Shown here piece after piece: positions 17,731 through 29,262 of a stretch of 64,000 nt of DNA. The number at the start of each line of letters is the position of its first letter. Position 1 is the stretch's first letter. This DNA comes from Candidatus Fukatsuia symbiotica (GTDB taxonomy: Bacteria; Pseudomonadota; Gammaproteobacteria; Enterobacterales; Enterobacteriaceae). A model generated the notes under the pieces. It was not told the DNA's origin. It worked only from the letters and a program-made list of their open reading frames with translations, and did no database searches. The translations under genes and the position numbers were made by a program. The stretch lies in assembly GCF_003122425.1 (NCBI RefSeq), contig NZ_CP021659.1:806001-870000 (forward strand), read 5' to 3'.

Positions 17731-19962
17731 ATGGTTGCTGTCAGAAATACACATTTGAACCCGGCGGGTGAATTTGCTCTTGATCTGTGGATCGCCAATC
17801 TACGGCTGAATCCTCAGTCGTCCGAGCGACTGGCTGAAACGTGGCACTATTGTGAACAGCAGACGAAAAATCATCCAGATGCTTCTCTGTTGCTGTGGCG
17901 TGGTCTGGAAATGGTAGAAATTCTTGCCACTCTCAGTATGGATAACGACAGTATGCGTGCCGCGTTGCTATTTCCGTTAGTGGATGCCAATTTAGTAGAG
18001 GAAGCAACCCTTAACGAAAATATGGGCATAAGCATCACGACACTGATCCGTGGGGTGCGTGATATGGACGCGATTCGCCAGTTAAAAGCAACCCACAATG
18101 ATACGATGGGTTGCGAACAAGTGGACAATGTTCGTCGTATGTTACTCGCGATGGTAGAAGATTTTCGCTGTGTAGTGATTAAGCTGGCAGAACGAATCGC
18201 ACATCTGCGGGAAGTGAAAGATGCTCCAGAAGATGAACGGGTTTTGGCCGCTAAAGAATGTTCCAATATTTATGCTCCTCTGGCGAATCGATTGGGTATC
18301 GGTCAAATCAAATGGGAACTGGAAGATCTCTGCTTCCGCTATTTGCATCCTGCCCGATATCAACAAATTGCCAAATTACTTCATGAGCGGCGTATTGATC
18401 GTGAAAAGTTTATTGACAATTTTACCACCACGTTGCGTAGTGCTATGGCGGATGAAAACATAGAGGCGGAAATTTATGGCCGCCCCAAACATATCTATAG
18501 CATTTGGCGCAAAATGCAGAAAAAATCGCTCACCTTTGATGAACTTTTTGATGTGCGCGCAGTGCGCATCGTCGTCAAACGCCTGCAAGACTGTTATGCG
18601 GCATTAGGCGTGGTCCATACCTATTTCCGCCATTTACCGGATGAGTTTGATGATTATGTCGCTAATCCTAAACCCAATGGCTACCAATCGATTCATTCCG
18701 TGGTACTGGGACCCAAGGGAAAAACGTTAGAAATCCAAATCCGTACTGAACGAATGCATGAAGATGCCGAATTGGGCGTTGCCGCTCATTGGAAATATAA
18801 AGAAGGTGCGGCCGCGGTCGGGCATTCAGGCTACGAAAACCGGATCGCGTGGTTGCGTAAACTGATTGCCTGGCAAGAAGAAATGGCAGATTCAGGAGAG
18901 ATGCTTGACGAAGTACGCAGCCAAGTATTTGATGATCGAGTTTACGTTTTTACACCGAAAGGTGATGTGATTGATTTACCAGTCAACTCTACACCACTGG
19001 ATTTCGCTTACTATATCCATAGTGATATTGGGCATCGTTGTATTGGCGCTAAAGTGGGTGGTCGCATCGTCCCCTTTACCTATCACCTGAAAATGGGTGA
19101 TCAGATTGAAATTACTACTCAAAGGCAACCGAATCCGAGCCGTGACTGGTTGAATCCTAATTTAGGCTATGTCACTACTCACCGTGGACGTTCTAAAATT
19201 CATTATTGGTTCCGCAAACAGGATCGGGATAAAAACATCCTGGCTGGACGTCAGATATTGGACAATGAGTTGGAACAACTCAATATTAGCTTGAAAAAAG
19301 CCGAAAAACTGTTGATCTCACGTTATAACGTCAATTCACTGGATGAATTATTGGCAGCTATTGGCAGTGGTGATGTCCGTGTTAACCAAATGGTTAATTT
19401 CTTACAGGGCACGTTTAAGAAACCCAGTGCGGAAGAAGCTGATCAGCAGGCTCTACATCAGCTAACCCATAAGACTCAGCACTCTTTACATACCAGTAGC
19501 AAAGACAACGGGCGTATTATTGTGCAAGGAATAGGTAATCTAATGCACTATATCGCCCGTTGTTGCCAGCCAATACCCGCAGATGAAATTGTTGGTTTTA
19601 TCACCCAAGGACGGGGAGTCTCCATTCACCAGGTCGCTTGTGAGCAACTGGCAGAGCTGAGATCTCATGCACCTGAACGTATCATAGAAGCAACATGGGG
19701 AGACAATTACTCGAACGGTTATTCTTTAGTAGTACGAGTTATCGCTAATGATCGCAGCGGATTATTACGTGATATCACCACAGTCTTGGCTAATGAGAAA
19801 GTGAATGTTTTGCGGATTAGCAGCCACTGTGATGTCAAAAAACAATTAGCGTCCCTCGATATGGATATTGAAATCTATAATGCAGAAGTACAGGGGCGCG
19901 TATTAGCCAAATTCAAGATGTTGCCGGATGTGATTGATGCTCGGCGTTTACATGGTGATTGA
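17731..19962 (+). CDS. relA: GTP pyrophosphokinase (ppGpp synthetase I) RelA
   Basis: A full-length (743 residues; E. coli 744) stringent-response enzyme that makes (p)ppGpp on ribosomes stalled by uncharged tRNA. The N-terminal pseudo-hydrolase domain lacks the HD dyad (LFPLVDAN in its place), as in other RelA proteins. The synthetase domain has [14 protein letters not shown] and [11 protein letters not shown]; the TGS domain starts [14 protein letters not shown]; zinc-finger-like (ARCCQPIP) and ACT regions follow. All appear intact. lepA lies 148 bases downstream rather than the mazEF/mazG/pyrG neighbours of E. coli. Confidence 0.95.
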   Translation: MVAVRNTHLNPAGEFALDLWIANLRLNPQSSERLAETWHYCEQQTKNHPDASLLLWRGLEMVEILATLSMDNDSMRAALLFPLVDANLVEEATLNENMGISITTLIRGVRDMDAIRQLKATHNDTMGCEQVDNVRRMLLAMVEDFRCVVIKLAERIAHLREVKDAPEDERVLAAKECSNIYAPLANRLGIGQIKWELEDLCFRYLHPARYQQIAKLLHERRIDREKFIDNFTTTLRSAMADENIEAEIYGRPKHIYSIWRKMQKKSLTFDELFDVRAVRIVVKRLQDCYAALGVVHTYFRHLPDEFDDYVANPKPNGYQSIHSVVLGPKGKTLEIQIRTERMHEDAELGVAAHWKYKEGAAAVGHSGYENRIAWLRKLIAWQEEMADSGEMLDEVRSQVFDDRVYVFTPKGDVIDLPVNSTPLDFAYYIHSDIGHRCIGAKVGGRIVPFTYHLKMGDQIEITTQRQPNPSRDWLNPNLGYVTTHRGRSKIHYWFRKQDRDKNILAGRQILDNELEQLNISLKKAEKLLISRYNVNSLDELLAAIGSGDVRVNQMVNFLQGTFKKPSAEEADQQALHQLTHKTQHSLHTSSKDNGRIIVQGIGNLMHYIARCCQPIPADEIVGFITQGRGVSIHQVACEQLAELRSHAPERIIEATWGDNYSNGYSLVVRVIANDRSGLLRDITTVLANEKVNVLRISSHCDVKKQLASLDMDIEIYNAEVQGRVLAKFKMLPDVIDARRLHGD

Positions 19963-20110
19963 ACAGCCCTTGGATTATTTTTGGTCGGTTTGCTTCATTC
20001 ACTCTGTTTTGCGTCCTTTCTACCTATCGGATAAAGCTGTAATATGCAGGCAAATTTGCAGGGTGGTTTTTTTGAGTTCTGAACAGCCTCTTAAGAGAAA
20101 AAATTTACAA

Positions 20111-21909
20111 ATGAAATTCATACGAAATTTCTCCATTATTGCCCATATCGATCATGGCAAGTCGACACTATCCGACCGTATTATCCAAATTTGCGGTGGT
20201 TTAGCTGAACGTGAGATGGCAGCACAAGTTCTTGATTCGATGGATCTCGAACGTGAACGCGGTATTACTATTAAAGCACAAAGTGTAACTTTGGATTACC
20301 ACGCTAAGGATGGTCAAAGCTATCAGCTTAATTTTATCGACACCCCCGGACATGTTGATTTCTCTTATGAGGTCTCCCGCTCACTGGCTGCTTGTGAAGG
20401 AGCACTGTTGGTGGTTGATGCCGGTCAAGGGGTAGAAGCGCAAACATTAGCTAATTGTTATACCGCAATGGAAATGAATCTAGAAGTGGTTCCAGTGCTG
20501 AATAAAATTGACTTACCGGCTGCTGATCCCGATCGCGTCGCACAAGAAATTGAAGACATCGTGGGTATTAGCGCAATTGATGCCGTGCGTTGTTCAGCAA
20601 AAACGGGCGTGGGTGTCAGCGATGTACTGGAACGCCTGGTTCGTGATATTCCCCTCCAACAGGAGACGCCAGTGCCCCGTTGCAGGCACTGATTATCGAT
20701 TCATGGTTTGATAATTATTTAGGTGTTGTTTCTTTAATTCGTATTAAAAACGGCACTCTGTGCAAAGGTGATAAAATTAAAGTAATAAGTACGGGTCAAA
20801 GTTATAATGCGGATCGTTTGGGCATTTTTACTCCGAAACGTATTGATCGTGATAAGCTCAATTGCGGTGAAGTGGGTTGGGTAGTTTGTGCCATCAAAGA
20901 CATTCTTGGCGCACCGGTTGGTGATACATTGACATTGAACCACCAACCGGCAGAAAGCGCTTTGCCTGGCTTTCAAAAAGTTAAGCCTCAGGTTTATGCG
21001 GGCTTGTTCCCGATCAGTTCTGATGATTATGAGACTTTCCGTGATGCACTGGGTAAACTGAGTTTGAACGATGCTTCTCTCTTTTATGAACCCGAGAGTT
21101 CCACTGCACTGGGTTTCGGCTTTCGTTGTGGCTTTCTTGGATTATTACATATGGAGATTATTCAAGAACGTTTGGAACGTGAATACGATCTTGATCTGAT
21201 CACCACCGCACCAACAGTAGTGTATGAAGTACAGACTACAGGCAAAGAAACCCTGCATATTGATAGCCCATCGAAACTCCCTCCGTTAAACAATATTACA
21301 GAATTGCGCGAGCCTATTGCTCAATGTCATATGTTGTTACCGCAGGAATACCTGGGTAATGTGATCACGCTATGTATCGAAAAACGTGGTGTACAGACCA
21401 ATATGGTGTATCACGGTAATCAAGTCGCTTTAACTTACGATATTCCAATGGCAGAAGTGGTGCTGGATTTCTTTGATCGTCTGAAATCAACATCTCGTGG
21501 GTACGCGTCTCTGGATTATAATTTCAGCAAATTCCAAACTGCGGATATGGTGCGGGTCGATGTGTTGATCAATAACGAGCGTGTCGATGCGTTAGCATTG
21601 ATTACTCATCGTAATAACGCGCAATACCGTGGTCGTGATTTAGTGGAAAAAATGAAAGAACTTATCCCACGTCAACAATTTGATATTGCGATTCAAGCTG
21701 CTATTGGTAATCAGGTTATTGCACGATCGACAGTAAAACAATTGCGCAAAAATGTCATTGCCAAATGTTACGGTGGCGATGTCAGTCGTAAAAAGAAACT
21801 GTTGCAGAAACAGAAAGAAGGCAAAAAACGGATGAAGCAGGTTGGGAACGTTGAACTTCCACAAGAAGCTTTTTTGGCCATTTTACACGTGGGTAAAAAT
21901 AGCAAATAG
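20111..21909 (+). pseudogene. lepA: Elongation factor 4 (LepA), frameshifted
   Basis: LepA is a ribosome-binding translational GTPase. The start [19 protein letters not shown] carries the G1 motif; DTPGHVDF (G3) and NKIDLP (G4) follow. At 20675-20678 a C run is one base short, ending the first frame after ETPVP; adding one C joins it to [13 protein letters not shown] and the remaining ~400 residues to the C-terminal end [17 protein letters not shown]. The reconstructed protein is ~599 residues, as in E. coli. It lies 8 bases before lepB, the normal lepA-lepB order. Confidence 0.94.
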
Positions 21910-21917
21910 GAGATCGT

Positions 21918-22895
21918 ATGGCTAACATGTTCGCTTTGCTTTTAGCTATAGCAACGCTGGTGACAGGGATTATTTGGTGTTTAGAACGCTTAAAATGGGC
22001 ACCGGCTCGTCAGGCAAAAGTTGCCGCTATTGATACCGCTGGTGGTGATCTGCTGGATAATAATGCGCAGCAAAAAGCAGCCAAACAACCTGGTTGGATC
22101 GAGCATACTGTCTCGATTTTTCCCGTATTGGCACTGGTATTCATCATGCGTTCGTTTATTTACGAACCTTTTCAGATCCCTTCGGGTTCAATGATGCCGA
22201 CATTATTGATAGGTGATTTTATTTTGGTGGAGAAATATGCTTATGGCATTAAAGATCCTATCAGCTTAACGACACTGATCCCAACCGGTCATCCTAAACG
22301 TGGTGATATTGCCGTTTTTAAATATCCGTTAAATCCGCGACTCGACTATATTAAACGTGTTATTGGTTTACCCGGTGATCGAGTGAGCTATGATCCTGTC
22401 AGCAAAGAAGTCACGGTACAGCCGTCCTGCAGCAGTGGCAATACTTGTGAGAGTAAACTGGTGATGACTTACAGTACACTCTTACCGAGTGAACTCGTAC
22501 AGACGTTCCGTTTTCTGGGTAACAGCGAGTCATCAGCAGGTTTTTTTCAGATCCCACTGGATCGGGAAATACCCGAAGAGGGGATACGTCTGCGTACTCG
22601 TGATGAGCGCATTGGTTCAGTCACGCATCCTATTTTAACCGTTCCGGGTGCTCACGATCAGCTAAGTTCCTATTATCAACAACCTGGTCAGTCTTTTGGC
22701 GTGTGGGTGGTGCCTGAAGGTCACTATTTTATGATGGGTGATAATCGGGATAACAGTGCAGACAGCCGTTATTGGGGCTTTGTACCTGAACGTAACCTGG
22801 TGGGTAAAGCAACGGCTATCTGGATGAGTTTTGATAAGCAGGAAGGTGAATGGCCAACGGGAGTACGTCTAAACCGTATTGGCGGCATTCATTAA
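21918..22895 (+). CDS. lepB: Signal peptidase I
   Basis: LepB cleaves signal peptides of exported proteins. The 325-residue protein has an N-terminal membrane segment, a cytoplasmic loop, and a second segment leading into the periplasmic domain. The catalytic Ser91 (IPSGSMMPTL) and Lys146 (YIKRVIGLPGD) are present, as is the GDNRDNSADSRYWG box. AGGAGAT precedes the start. It follows lepA by 8 bases; a MITE-A copy separates it from rnc. Confidence 0.95.
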   Translation: MANMFALLLAIATLVTGIIWCLERLKWAPARQAKVAAIDTAGGDLLDNNAQQKAAKQPGWIEHTVSIFPVLALVFIMRSFIYEPFQIPSGSMMPTLLIGDFILVEKYAYGIKDPISLTTLIPTGHPKRGDIAVFKYPLNPRLDYIKRVIGLPGDRVSYDPVSKEVTVQPSCSSGNTCESKLVMTYSTLLPSELVQTFRFLGNSESSAGFFQIPLDREIPEEGIRLRTRDERIGSVTHPILTVPGAHDQLSSYYQQPGQSFGVWVVPEGHYFMMGDNRDNSADSRYWGFVPERNLVGKATAIWMSFDKQEGEWPTGVRLNRIGGIH

Positions 22896-23035
22896 TAGGC
22901 TTCTTGCAAAACCTACTATGTGCTGCAAATTCTGCGTTACGTGGAGCTCGCAATCCTCATGTACTACAGTCGGTTGCTGTGCTCGGGGCGCTTTGACTTC
23001 ACTTCACATAACGAATTATGGTTTTGCAAGAAGCC
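22896..23035 (+). repeat. MITE-A copy between lepB and rnc
   Basis: A ~140-bp element begins at the base after the lepB stop. Both arms carry GGCTTCTTGCAAAACC where copy 1 has GACTTC, so the change is shared by the two ends. It sits inside the lep-rnc-era-recO transcription unit, where it would fold into a long hairpin in the message. Confidence 0.85.
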
Positions 23036-23088
23036 GAATGAAAGAGATTTGTCTTATTTCTAACGTATTGTTGAACTATTGGTAACTC

Positions 23089-23775
23089 ATGAATCCCATC
23101 GTAATAGATAGGCTACAGCACAAGCTGGGCTACACTTTTCAGCAACAGGCACTTTTACTGCAAGCGTTGACGCATCGTAGTGCCGACAGTGAACACAATG
23201 AACGTTTAGAGTTTCTGGGTGATTCTATTTTGAATTTTGTTATTGCTAATGCACTCTATCAACGTTTTCCTTTGGTAGATGAAGGTGATATGAGCCGAAT
23301 GCGTGCGACCTTGGTCAGGGGGGGTACCTTGGCTGAAATGGCGCGTGAATTTCACCTGGGTGAATGTTTGCGCCTGGGGCCTGGCGAGCTGAAAAGTGGT
23401 GGTTTTCGCCGCGAATCTATTTTGGCAGATACCGTGGAAGCAATTATTGGCGGCATATTTTTGGACAGTGATATACAAAAGGTTGGACAGTTAGTTCTAA
23501 CCTGGTACGCCGAGCGTTTAGCAGAAATCAGCCCCGGTGAAAAACAGAAAGATCCAAAAACACGTTTGCAGGAATACCTGCAACGTTTGCATAGGTCCTT
23601 GCCTTCTTACCTGATTACCCAGGTCAGCGGTGAGGCTCATGATCAAAAATTTACTATCCACTGCCACGTCAGTGGCTTGAGTGAACCTGTGGTGGGGAGT
23701 GGATCAAGTCGCCGTAAAGCTGAACAAGCAGCAGCGGAACAAACATTAATAAAGTTGGAGCTGCAAGGTGAGTGA
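23089..23775 (+). CDS. rnc: Ribonuclease III
   Basis: A double-strand-specific endoribonuclease for rRNA and mRNA processing, 228 residues (E. coli 226). The catalytic signature [13 protein letters not shown] is intact, followed by DEGDMSRMR and [13 protein letters not shown]; the C-terminal dsRNA-binding domain ends [16 protein letters not shown]. It overlaps era by 8 bases, as in the enterobacterial rnc-era-recO operon. Confidence 0.96.
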   Translation: MNPIVIDRLQHKLGYTFQQQALLLQALTHRSADSEHNERLEFLGDSILNFVIANALYQRFPLVDEGDMSRMRATLVRGGTLAEMAREFHLGECLRLGPGELKSGGFRRESILADTVEAIIGGIFLDSDIQKVGQLVLTWYAERLAEISPGEKQKDPKTRLQEYLQRLHRSLPSYLITQVSGEAHDQKFTIHCHVSGLSEPVVGSGSSRRKAEQAAAEQTLIKLELQGE

Positions 23776-24679
23776 AGTACCAAAAAAATACTGTGGGTTT
23801 ATTTCTATTGTTGGGCGCCCGAATGTTGGGAAATCCACTCTACTTAATGCGTTACTGGGGCAAAAAGTTTCCATTACTTCGCGCAAACCACAAACTACAC
23901 GTCATCGCATTATGGGGATCCATACTGAAGGGGTTTATCAAACTATTTATGTTGATACACCTGGGCTACACATTGAAGAAAAACGCGCCATCAACAGGTT
24001 AATGAATCGAGCAGCGAGCAGTGCCATCGGAGACGTTGAATTAGTGATTTTTGTGGTTGAGGGAACCCACTGGACAGCTGATGACGAAATGGTGGTTAAT
24101 AAACTGCGTCATGTACAGTGCCCAGTATTGTTGGCGATCAATAAAATTGATAATGTCATCGATAAATCAAAGCTATTACCGCATATGCAGTTTATTAGCC
24201 AACAAATGTCTTTCCTTGATATTGTTCCCATTGCGGCGGAAAAGAACATAAACCTGACAACTATCGCCAATATTGTGCGCCGATATATTCCAGAAGCGGA
24301 ACATCACTTCCCAGAAAATTACATTACCGATCGTTCACAACGCTTTATGGCATCGGAAATCATTCGTGAAAAGCTGATGCGCTTTTTGGGTGAAGAGTTG
24401 CCTTATTCCGTAACAGTTGAAGTTGAACAATTTATAATCAATGCGCGCGGTGGTTACACCATTCACGGTTTAATTTTAGTGGAGCGAGAAGGCCAGAAAA
24501 AAATGGTTATTGGCAATAAAGGGGCAAAAATCAAAACTATCGGTATCGAAGCGCGTCAAGATATGGAACAGATGTTTATGGTTAAAGTCCATCTTGAATT
24601 ATGGGTAAAAGTGAAATCGGGCTGGGCAGATGACGAACGCGCATTACGTAGCCTAGGCTACATCGATGATTTGAAATAA
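23768..24679 (+). CDS. era: GTPase Era
   Basis: A 303-residue essential GTPase that binds the 3' end of 16S rRNA during 30S assembly. It starts at GTG within the end of rnc. G1 [10 protein letters not shown]3 DTPGLH, G4 NKID and the C-terminal KH domain ([15 protein letters not shown]) are intact. recO begins 4 bases after the stop. Confidence 0.96.
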   Translation: MSEVPKKYCGFISIVGRPNVGKSTLLNALLGQKVSITSRKPQTTRHRIMGIHTEGVYQTIYVDTPGLHIEEKRAINRLMNRAASSAIGDVELVIFVVEGTHWTADDEMVVNKLRHVQCPVLLAINKIDNVIDKSKLLPHMQFISQQMSFLDIVPIAAEKNINLTTIANIVRRYIPEAEHHFPENYITDRSQRFMASEIIREKLMRFLGEELPYSVTVEVEQFIINARGGYTIHGLILVEREGQKKMVIGNKGAKIKTIGIEARQDMEQMFMVKVHLELWVKVKSGWADDERALRSLGYIDDLK

Positions 24680-24682
24680 GCA

Positions 24683-25387
24683 GTGCTAAGAGAAGCCTGG
24701 CACCGCGCATTTGTTTTACATCGGCGCCCCTACAGTGAAACCAGCTTACTACTGGATCTTTTCACTGAAAAAGAAGGACGGATAACCGTCCTCGCCAAGG
24801 GTGCGCGTGGACGAAATTCTAATCTGAAAGGTTGCTTACAACCTTTTGTCCCGTTATTAGCCCGTTGGAGTGGCCGTGGAGAAATAAAAATCTTGTGTTA
24901 TGCGGAACCGATTTCTCTTGCTTTGCCCCTCAGTGGCAACCTGTTATACAGTGGCTTCTATGTAAATGAGCTATTATCGCGTCTTTTGGAGCCTGGCACC
25001 AATTATTCGGAGCTATTTTTTGCCTATCTCCATTGTTTAAAAAATCTTAGTTTACAGAGCCTCACCAAAGGATCACCTGAACATGCCTTACGTCAATTTG
25101 AACTGGCGACGTTAGCCAACCTGGGTTACGGCGTCGATTTTCTTCACTGTGCACTCAGTGGACAAAAGGTGAAGGCGGGCATGATTTACCACTATCAACA
25201 AAAGAAAGGTTTTATCGTTAGTTCGGTAATAAGTAATGATAGTTTTACGGGTCGAGAGCTACAGGCTCTGGCTTGTGGAGAATTTCCTGATGTTGAAACC
25301 TTACGAGCCGCGAAACGTTTTACTCGCATGGCGTTGCGGCCTTATTTAGGCAACAAGCCATTGAAAAGCCGTGAGTTATTTCTATAA
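24683..25387 (+). CDS. recO: DNA repair protein RecO
   Basis: RecO loads RecA at gaps with RecF and RecR. The 234-residue protein (E. coli 242) starts at GTG 3 bases after era. The OB-fold N-terminus has [20 protein letters not shown] and VLAKGARG; the middle has [11 protein letters not shown]. It ends the operon. pdxJ, which follows recO in E. coli, is missing; a convergent btuD follows. Confidence 0.93.
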   Translation: MLREAWHRAFVLHRRPYSETSLLLDLFTEKEGRITVLAKGARGRNSNLKGCLQPFVPLLARWSGRGEIKILCYAEPISLALPLSGNLLYSGFYVNELLSRLLEPGTNYSELFFAYLHCLKNLSLQSLTKGSPEHALRQFELATLANLGYGVDFLHCALSGQKVKAGMIYHYQQKKGFIVSSVISNDSFTGRELQALACGEFPDVETLRAAKRFTRMALRPYLGNKPLKSRELFL

Positions 25388-25453
25388 AGCGAAGTACGTG
25401 TCAATATTCTATTTATATTTAGACCGACAATTTACCATTGGTGATAATAGCCG

Positions 25454-26200
25454 CTATATAATCCAATCACGTTGATGAAAACGTTGTCGTTGAAATTCGA
25501 TGCCGAATATTTTAGACAAGATTTTGGGCTGCATCACTTGTTTAGCCTTTCCTTGAATAACAACTCGACCAGCAGCTAATAACCAAATCTGATCGGCCTG
25601 TTGCAAACTATGATTTAAATCATGGGTACTGATAATGACACTGCGTCCGGCCTGACAAAATTTTCTTACCAAGTCGTTCAGCGCTGCTTTTTGCCCCACA
25701 TCCAGGCTGTTAGCAGGCTCGTCGAGTAATAATATTTTGCTATCGCTATTAATATCCGGCCACACCTGCAAAAAAATCGCCGCTAGCCGAACTCGTTGCC
25801 ATTCACCACCAGACAACAGGTTTAGCCTGTGCGGCAATTTATCTACTAAACGTAATTTTTGACATAGATAACCGATAGTGGCCACTACAGTAGGCCGATC
25901 GACACAGGTGCCGCCTGGCAGATGTAAAGCAAGATATTGTAATAGTGGCATTACCGCCGTCGCCGGTTGCTGTTGAGGGAGATAAGCTCGATAGCGCGCT
26001 AATTCATGCCCCTGATAGTCTGGTAATGATTTTCCCGCCAGAAGAACGGTTCCCTCTCCTGGTAGCAGACCTGCTATCCGCGCCAGTAGTGTGCTTTTAC
26101 CCGCTCCGTTCGCACCAATAAGATGAATTTGTAACCCTGCTTCAACTTGAGCAGAAAAAGGTGCGAGACGGGAGCGGACCCCCACCTTGTCAAGTTGCAT
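25454..26200 (-). CDS. btuD: Vitamin B12 import ATP-binding protein BtuD
   Basis: The ATPase of the BtuCDF cobalamin importer, 248 residues from MQLDKVGV, which begins 22 bases past the btuC stop; a longer in-frame start would overlap btuC. Walker A GANGAGKST, signature LSGGEWQRVRLA, Walker B ILLLDEPANSLD and the STHDLNH switch are present. No ribosome-binding site stands out, so it may depend on coupling to btuC. btuF is not in the neighbourhood. Confidence 0.93.
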   Translation of the reverse strand: MQLDKVGVRSRLAPFSAQVEAGLQIHLIGANGAGKSTLLARIAGLLPGEGTVLLAGKSLPDYQGHELARYRAYLPQQQPATAVMPLLQYLALHLPGGTCVDRPTVVATIGYLCQKLRLVDKLPHRLNLLSGGEWQRVRLAAIFLQVWPDINSDSKILLLDEPANSLDVGQKAALNDLVRKFCQAGRSVIISTHDLNHSLQQADQIWLLAAGRVVIQGKAKQVMQPKILSKIFGIEFQRQRFHQRDWII

Positions 26201-26222
26201 AATATTTCTGTAATCAGTTGTG

Positions 26223-27239
26223 CTACCATGTATTTTGGCTGCCATTTTGTACCCGCGTTAATAACCAGATAAAAACCGGTGAACCCAAAGTCGCTGTTAC
26301 CACACCAATAGGTATCTCCGCCGAGGATAAGGCAACACGCGCCACGATATCGGCTAACAACAACACACTACCGCCACCCAGGGCGCAACCCAACAATAAC
26401 CTCCGCTGATCGGTTAGACCCGTTAGCCGCAAAATATGCGGAATCACCAAGCCGATAAAGCTAATTACACCCGCCAGTGCCACGCTTATCCCTACTAATA
26501 AACCTATAGCCAGTATCAATAGATTGCGCCACAAATGATAGCGGATACCTAATTGCCGTGCCTGTTGTTCACCCAAGGCAATGAAGTTGAGTGCCCGTCC
26601 CTGACAGCATAACCACAAAACCACCGGCAATAATGCCAGCACCCCTCCTTGTTGACGCCAATCTATACCACCAAATCCACCCATCATCCAGTACATGAGC
26701 TGGCGCAGATCGAGGCTGCTACTGAAATAGACTGCCCAAGTCATGATAGCCCCACAGACAATGCCCAGTGCCACACCTACCAGTAATAGATGCGAGTTAG
26801 TGAGCTGATATCGGGCAAAAGCTAATAACAATAACGTCATCAATAATGCGCCGATAACCGCACTGGTACTGAGTAGGCTTACTGTTAATAAACTCCCACC
26901 GAACAAAATCGCCAAAACCAAACCCACACCTGCACCGTTAGCCACCCCTAATAATCCAGGTTCTGCTAGAGGGTTATCAAATAGCGCTTGCATGACCGCG
27001 CCAGATACCGCCAAACTCGCACCTACCATCATCACTGCCAGTGCTCGAGGTAGCCGCAATTGCCAGATAAACAACCGTCCTTGTTCACTAAACCATTGTG
27101 TTGGCCAAATCCAGGCATCGCCCGTACATAAATGCAGCAAAAATGTCATTATCGCTGCTGTCAATAATAAACAAAGATAATGCTGATCGCGTCTGCGCTG
27201 GTCTTTGTGCAATGAAATAAATAATTCACGGGGTTGCAT
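26223..27239 (-). CDS. btuC: Vitamin B12 ABC transporter permease BtuC
   Basis: A 338-residue FecCD-type permease (E. coli BtuC 326) with about ten membrane helices. Conserved stretches include [40 protein letters not shown], and near the C-terminus [13 protein letters not shown], the L-loop that contacts BtuD. Upstream genes of the E. coli order (ihfA, btuE) are not present. Together with btuD it implies cobalamin or related uptake. Confidence 0.93.
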   Translation of the reverse strand: MQPRELFISLHKDQRRRDQHYLCLLLTAAIMTFLLHLCTGDAWIWPTQWFSEQGRLFIWQLRLPRALAVMMVGASLAVSGAVMQALFDNPLAEPGLLGVANGAGVGLVLAILFGGSLLTVSLLSTSAVIGALLMTLLLLAFARYQLTNSHLLLVGVALGIVCGAIMTWAVYFSSSLDLRQLMYWMMGGFGGIDWRQQGGVLALLPVVLWLCCQGRALNFIALGEQQARQLGIRYHLWRNLLILAIGLLVGISVALAGVISFIGLVIPHILRLTGLTDQRRLLLGCALGGGSVLLLADIVARVALSSAEIPIGVVTATLGSPVFIWLLTRVQNGSQNTW

Positions 27240-27427
27240 AATTATTTTTTGCCCAATATCTATTAAGGTTATTATTTTAAAAGATTTGTAAAAATAAGTA
27301 AAATAAAGCTGTGTTTTCTTTATTTTTAATAATTATTATCTGTCTTATGGGCGTTTTTTTATATTTTTTACATGAAATTGAATTTAATATTGTCTAGATT
27401 TTTAAAAAAATTAATATTGAGGTAATC

Positions 27428-28054
27428 ATGGGCATTATAAATTTAAACAATCAAATAAAACCTGTATTAATGCATGGTATAGGATTATTACGGCAGAAGA
27501 ATCCAAAAGCTGATACTTTTATCAAAGGATTATTTAGCATAAATCAATCACAAGCAATAATGCACATAAATCATAGAATAACACAAGTACGTGCAGCGGG
27601 TGGTAGAGCAATCTCTCAGCTCAACCTTGCTAGTAAAGAAACTGGAGAAAACAGAAAAAAATTGGTTGATAATTTAAGAGAGAGTATGAAAGTTAAGACT
27701 AAAAAATTAGTAGATGAAATTCAAAATCCAACTATCACAGGAAGAAAAATCACTCAACTCACTAAAGAGATTCATGAGTGTCGCACTATAAATAGAAGTA
27801 TCGATACTATACAAAAACAATATACAATAAGTCAACTTGACGAATGTAAAAAAAATTTAGAAAATAAAATAATTTATCTTGAAAAGCAAATAAAAAATAG
27901 GGGTAAGACAGAAAAGGGTTCTCCGAGCTACAAACGAAATCTTTTCGATCTAAAAGCAATAAAAACATTGCAAAATAATGTTAAAAGAATTGACTTTACA
28001 GTTCATGAACTAAATAAAATATACAATGAAAAGACACTTGAAACTAAACTCTAA
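27428..28054 (+). CDS. Unidentified lysine-rich, AT-rich protein; candidate secreted effector
   Basis: A 208-residue protein I do not recognise. A GAGG site lies before the start. It has no membrane segment or signal peptide. The N-terminal ~60 residues are polar with NQSQAIMHINHRITQ; the rest is Lys/Asn/Ile-rich and probably helical, with likely coiled coil from about residue 130 (LDECKKNLENKIIYLEKQIK). Its base composition is clearly more AT-rich than the flanking btuC and 28126-29082 genes, and it stands alone. Composition and context in a symbiont fit a horizontally acquired effector, but that is inference. Confidence 0.55.
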   Translation: MGIINLNNQIKPVLMHGIGLLRQKNPKADTFIKGLFSINQSQAIMHINHRITQVRAAGGRAISQLNLASKETGENRKKLVDNLRESMKVKTKKLVDEIQNPTITGRKITQLTKEIHECRTINRSIDTIQKQYTISQLDECKKNLENKIIYLEKQIKNRGKTEKGSPSYKRNLFDLKAIKTLQNNVKRIDFTVHELNKIYNEKTLETKL

Positions 28055-28125
28055 CAGATATCAATTATATTTAAATATCCGTTAAAGGTGTACACCTGCA
28101 TAACAATACATTTTTGTTACACAGG

Positions 28126-29082
28126 TTAGTACTTCAACCAAGGCGATGACGTGCTCCAAAAAATAATATTCGCACCAAGATAATGCTCGGCATAATCGGT
28201 AAATTCGGCGCGTGTAAAGGGTTTCTGAGTGGCTGGATTAGTATAAGTCAGGGTCGGTTCTTGCACTGCCATTGCGACTAGGCTTAATTTTCCTTTATAT
28301 TGATGAAAAAAAGGATAAGCATTTTTCATCTGACCCTTTTTGTTGGGAACAATATCCGGCCCACCCAATCCTATATTATTTTTCGCAGCGGTAGCGAAAA
28401 GCCGTGACATATATTGATGATCATTATTCCATTCACAAGGCCAGAAATTAACATATTGCACCACGTGAGATTTTTTAAATGCTTCTCTGGCAAAACGCAT
28501 ATTATCTATTTCTGCCTGGAAATATTTATCGCAACTAAACCCGGTTTTATCATGCTTGATATCCAAATCAATGGCAGTTTCTGGTAGATTCACAGCAAAA
28601 ACTTGACCATCAAATTTTTTAGCTAATGCCGCAATCAATTTTTGATAGCGTTGTTGTACTGCAGGGTTCCATTGTTGCGCCACCCACCCTTGACCGATTG
28701 GCTTTCCTTCGCCCGGATTATCATATTGTGCTACTACGCCTCCTTGATAAATGGGTTGTTGCAATAAATAAGCGGGAACATTTTTAGCATCAGGTTCAAA
28801 AAAACGATCCTGGATTTGAATGACTAATTTTTTATTCAGGCCATTGAGATACGCTAAATCTTGTTCGATACGAGAAAAATCATATTCATCTTGGCCCTTT
28901 TCTAAAATTTTCCAATTGTAAACAATTTGTACACCTACAATATCAGGTCTAGTAATTAATGTTTGAAGCTGTTTTAAATCATCAGAAGCAGTATAGAGAT
29001 AATTTTGTGGTACAGCCGCTAACCCAGAAAATGAAAGCACAGATAACAGGGTACTAATACCTATAAATCGTGATAAGTTCAT
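28126..29082 (-). CDS. Secreted glycosidase-like TIM-barrel protein
   Basis: A 318-residue protein with a signal peptide of about 22 residues (ending near GLAAVP). The mature part reads like a (beta/alpha)8 glycoside hydrolase of clan A type: VGVQIVYNWKILEKGQDEYDFSRIE near the start, VIQIQDRFF, a candidate acid/base Glu168 in NLPETAID and a candidate nucleophile Glu275 in AVQEPTLTY. The substrate and family number cannot be assigned. Its product would be periplasmic or extracellular. It stands between MITE-A and the AT-rich orphan. Confidence 0.65.
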   Translation of the reverse strand: MNLSRFIGISTLLSVLSFSGLAAVPQNYLYTASDDLKQLQTLITRPDIVGVQIVYNWKILEKGQDEYDFSRIEQDLAYLNGLNKKLVIQIQDRFFEPDAKNVPAYLLQQPIYQGGVVAQYDNPGEGKPIGQGWVAQQWNPAVQQRYQKLIAALAKKFDGQVFAVNLPETAIDLDIKHDKTGFSCDKYFQAEIDNMRFAREAFKKSHVVQYVNFWPCEWNNDHQYMSRLFATAAKNNIGLGGPDIVPNKKGQMKNAYPFFHQYKGKLSLVAMAVQEPTLTYTNPATQKPFTRAEFTDYAEHYLGANIIFWSTSSPWLKY

Positions 29083-29107
29083 ACGATGATCCCTTGATGA
29101 TTAATTG

Positions 29108-29249
29108 ATCTCTTTAGAAACCTACTGCGTGATACGCATTCGGCGTTACGCGGTGCTCGCAATTCCCATGTACTGATATGTTAACCAAAGTTACTGTGCT
29201 CCGGGTACCTTGACTTCACATAACAAACTACGGTTTCGAAAGAAGTCTA
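29108..29249 (+). repeat. MITE-A copy between letB and the secreted-protein gene
   Basis: Arms read TCTTTAGAAACC and, inverted, TCTTTCGAAACC: both differ from the TTGCAAAACC of copy 1 in the same way. The interior keeps the core TTCGGCGTTACGCGGTGCTC. It ends 14 bases before the letB stop codon. Confidence 0.82.
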
Positions 29250-29262
29250 GTGAGTATTTATT

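Noticed and set aside
20660-20700. Programmed frameshift in lepA
   Set aside because: The C-run shift would have to be a +1-type correction without a slippery heptamer or stimulator, LepA is not known to use one, and the same single-base G/C loss breaks several unrelated genes.
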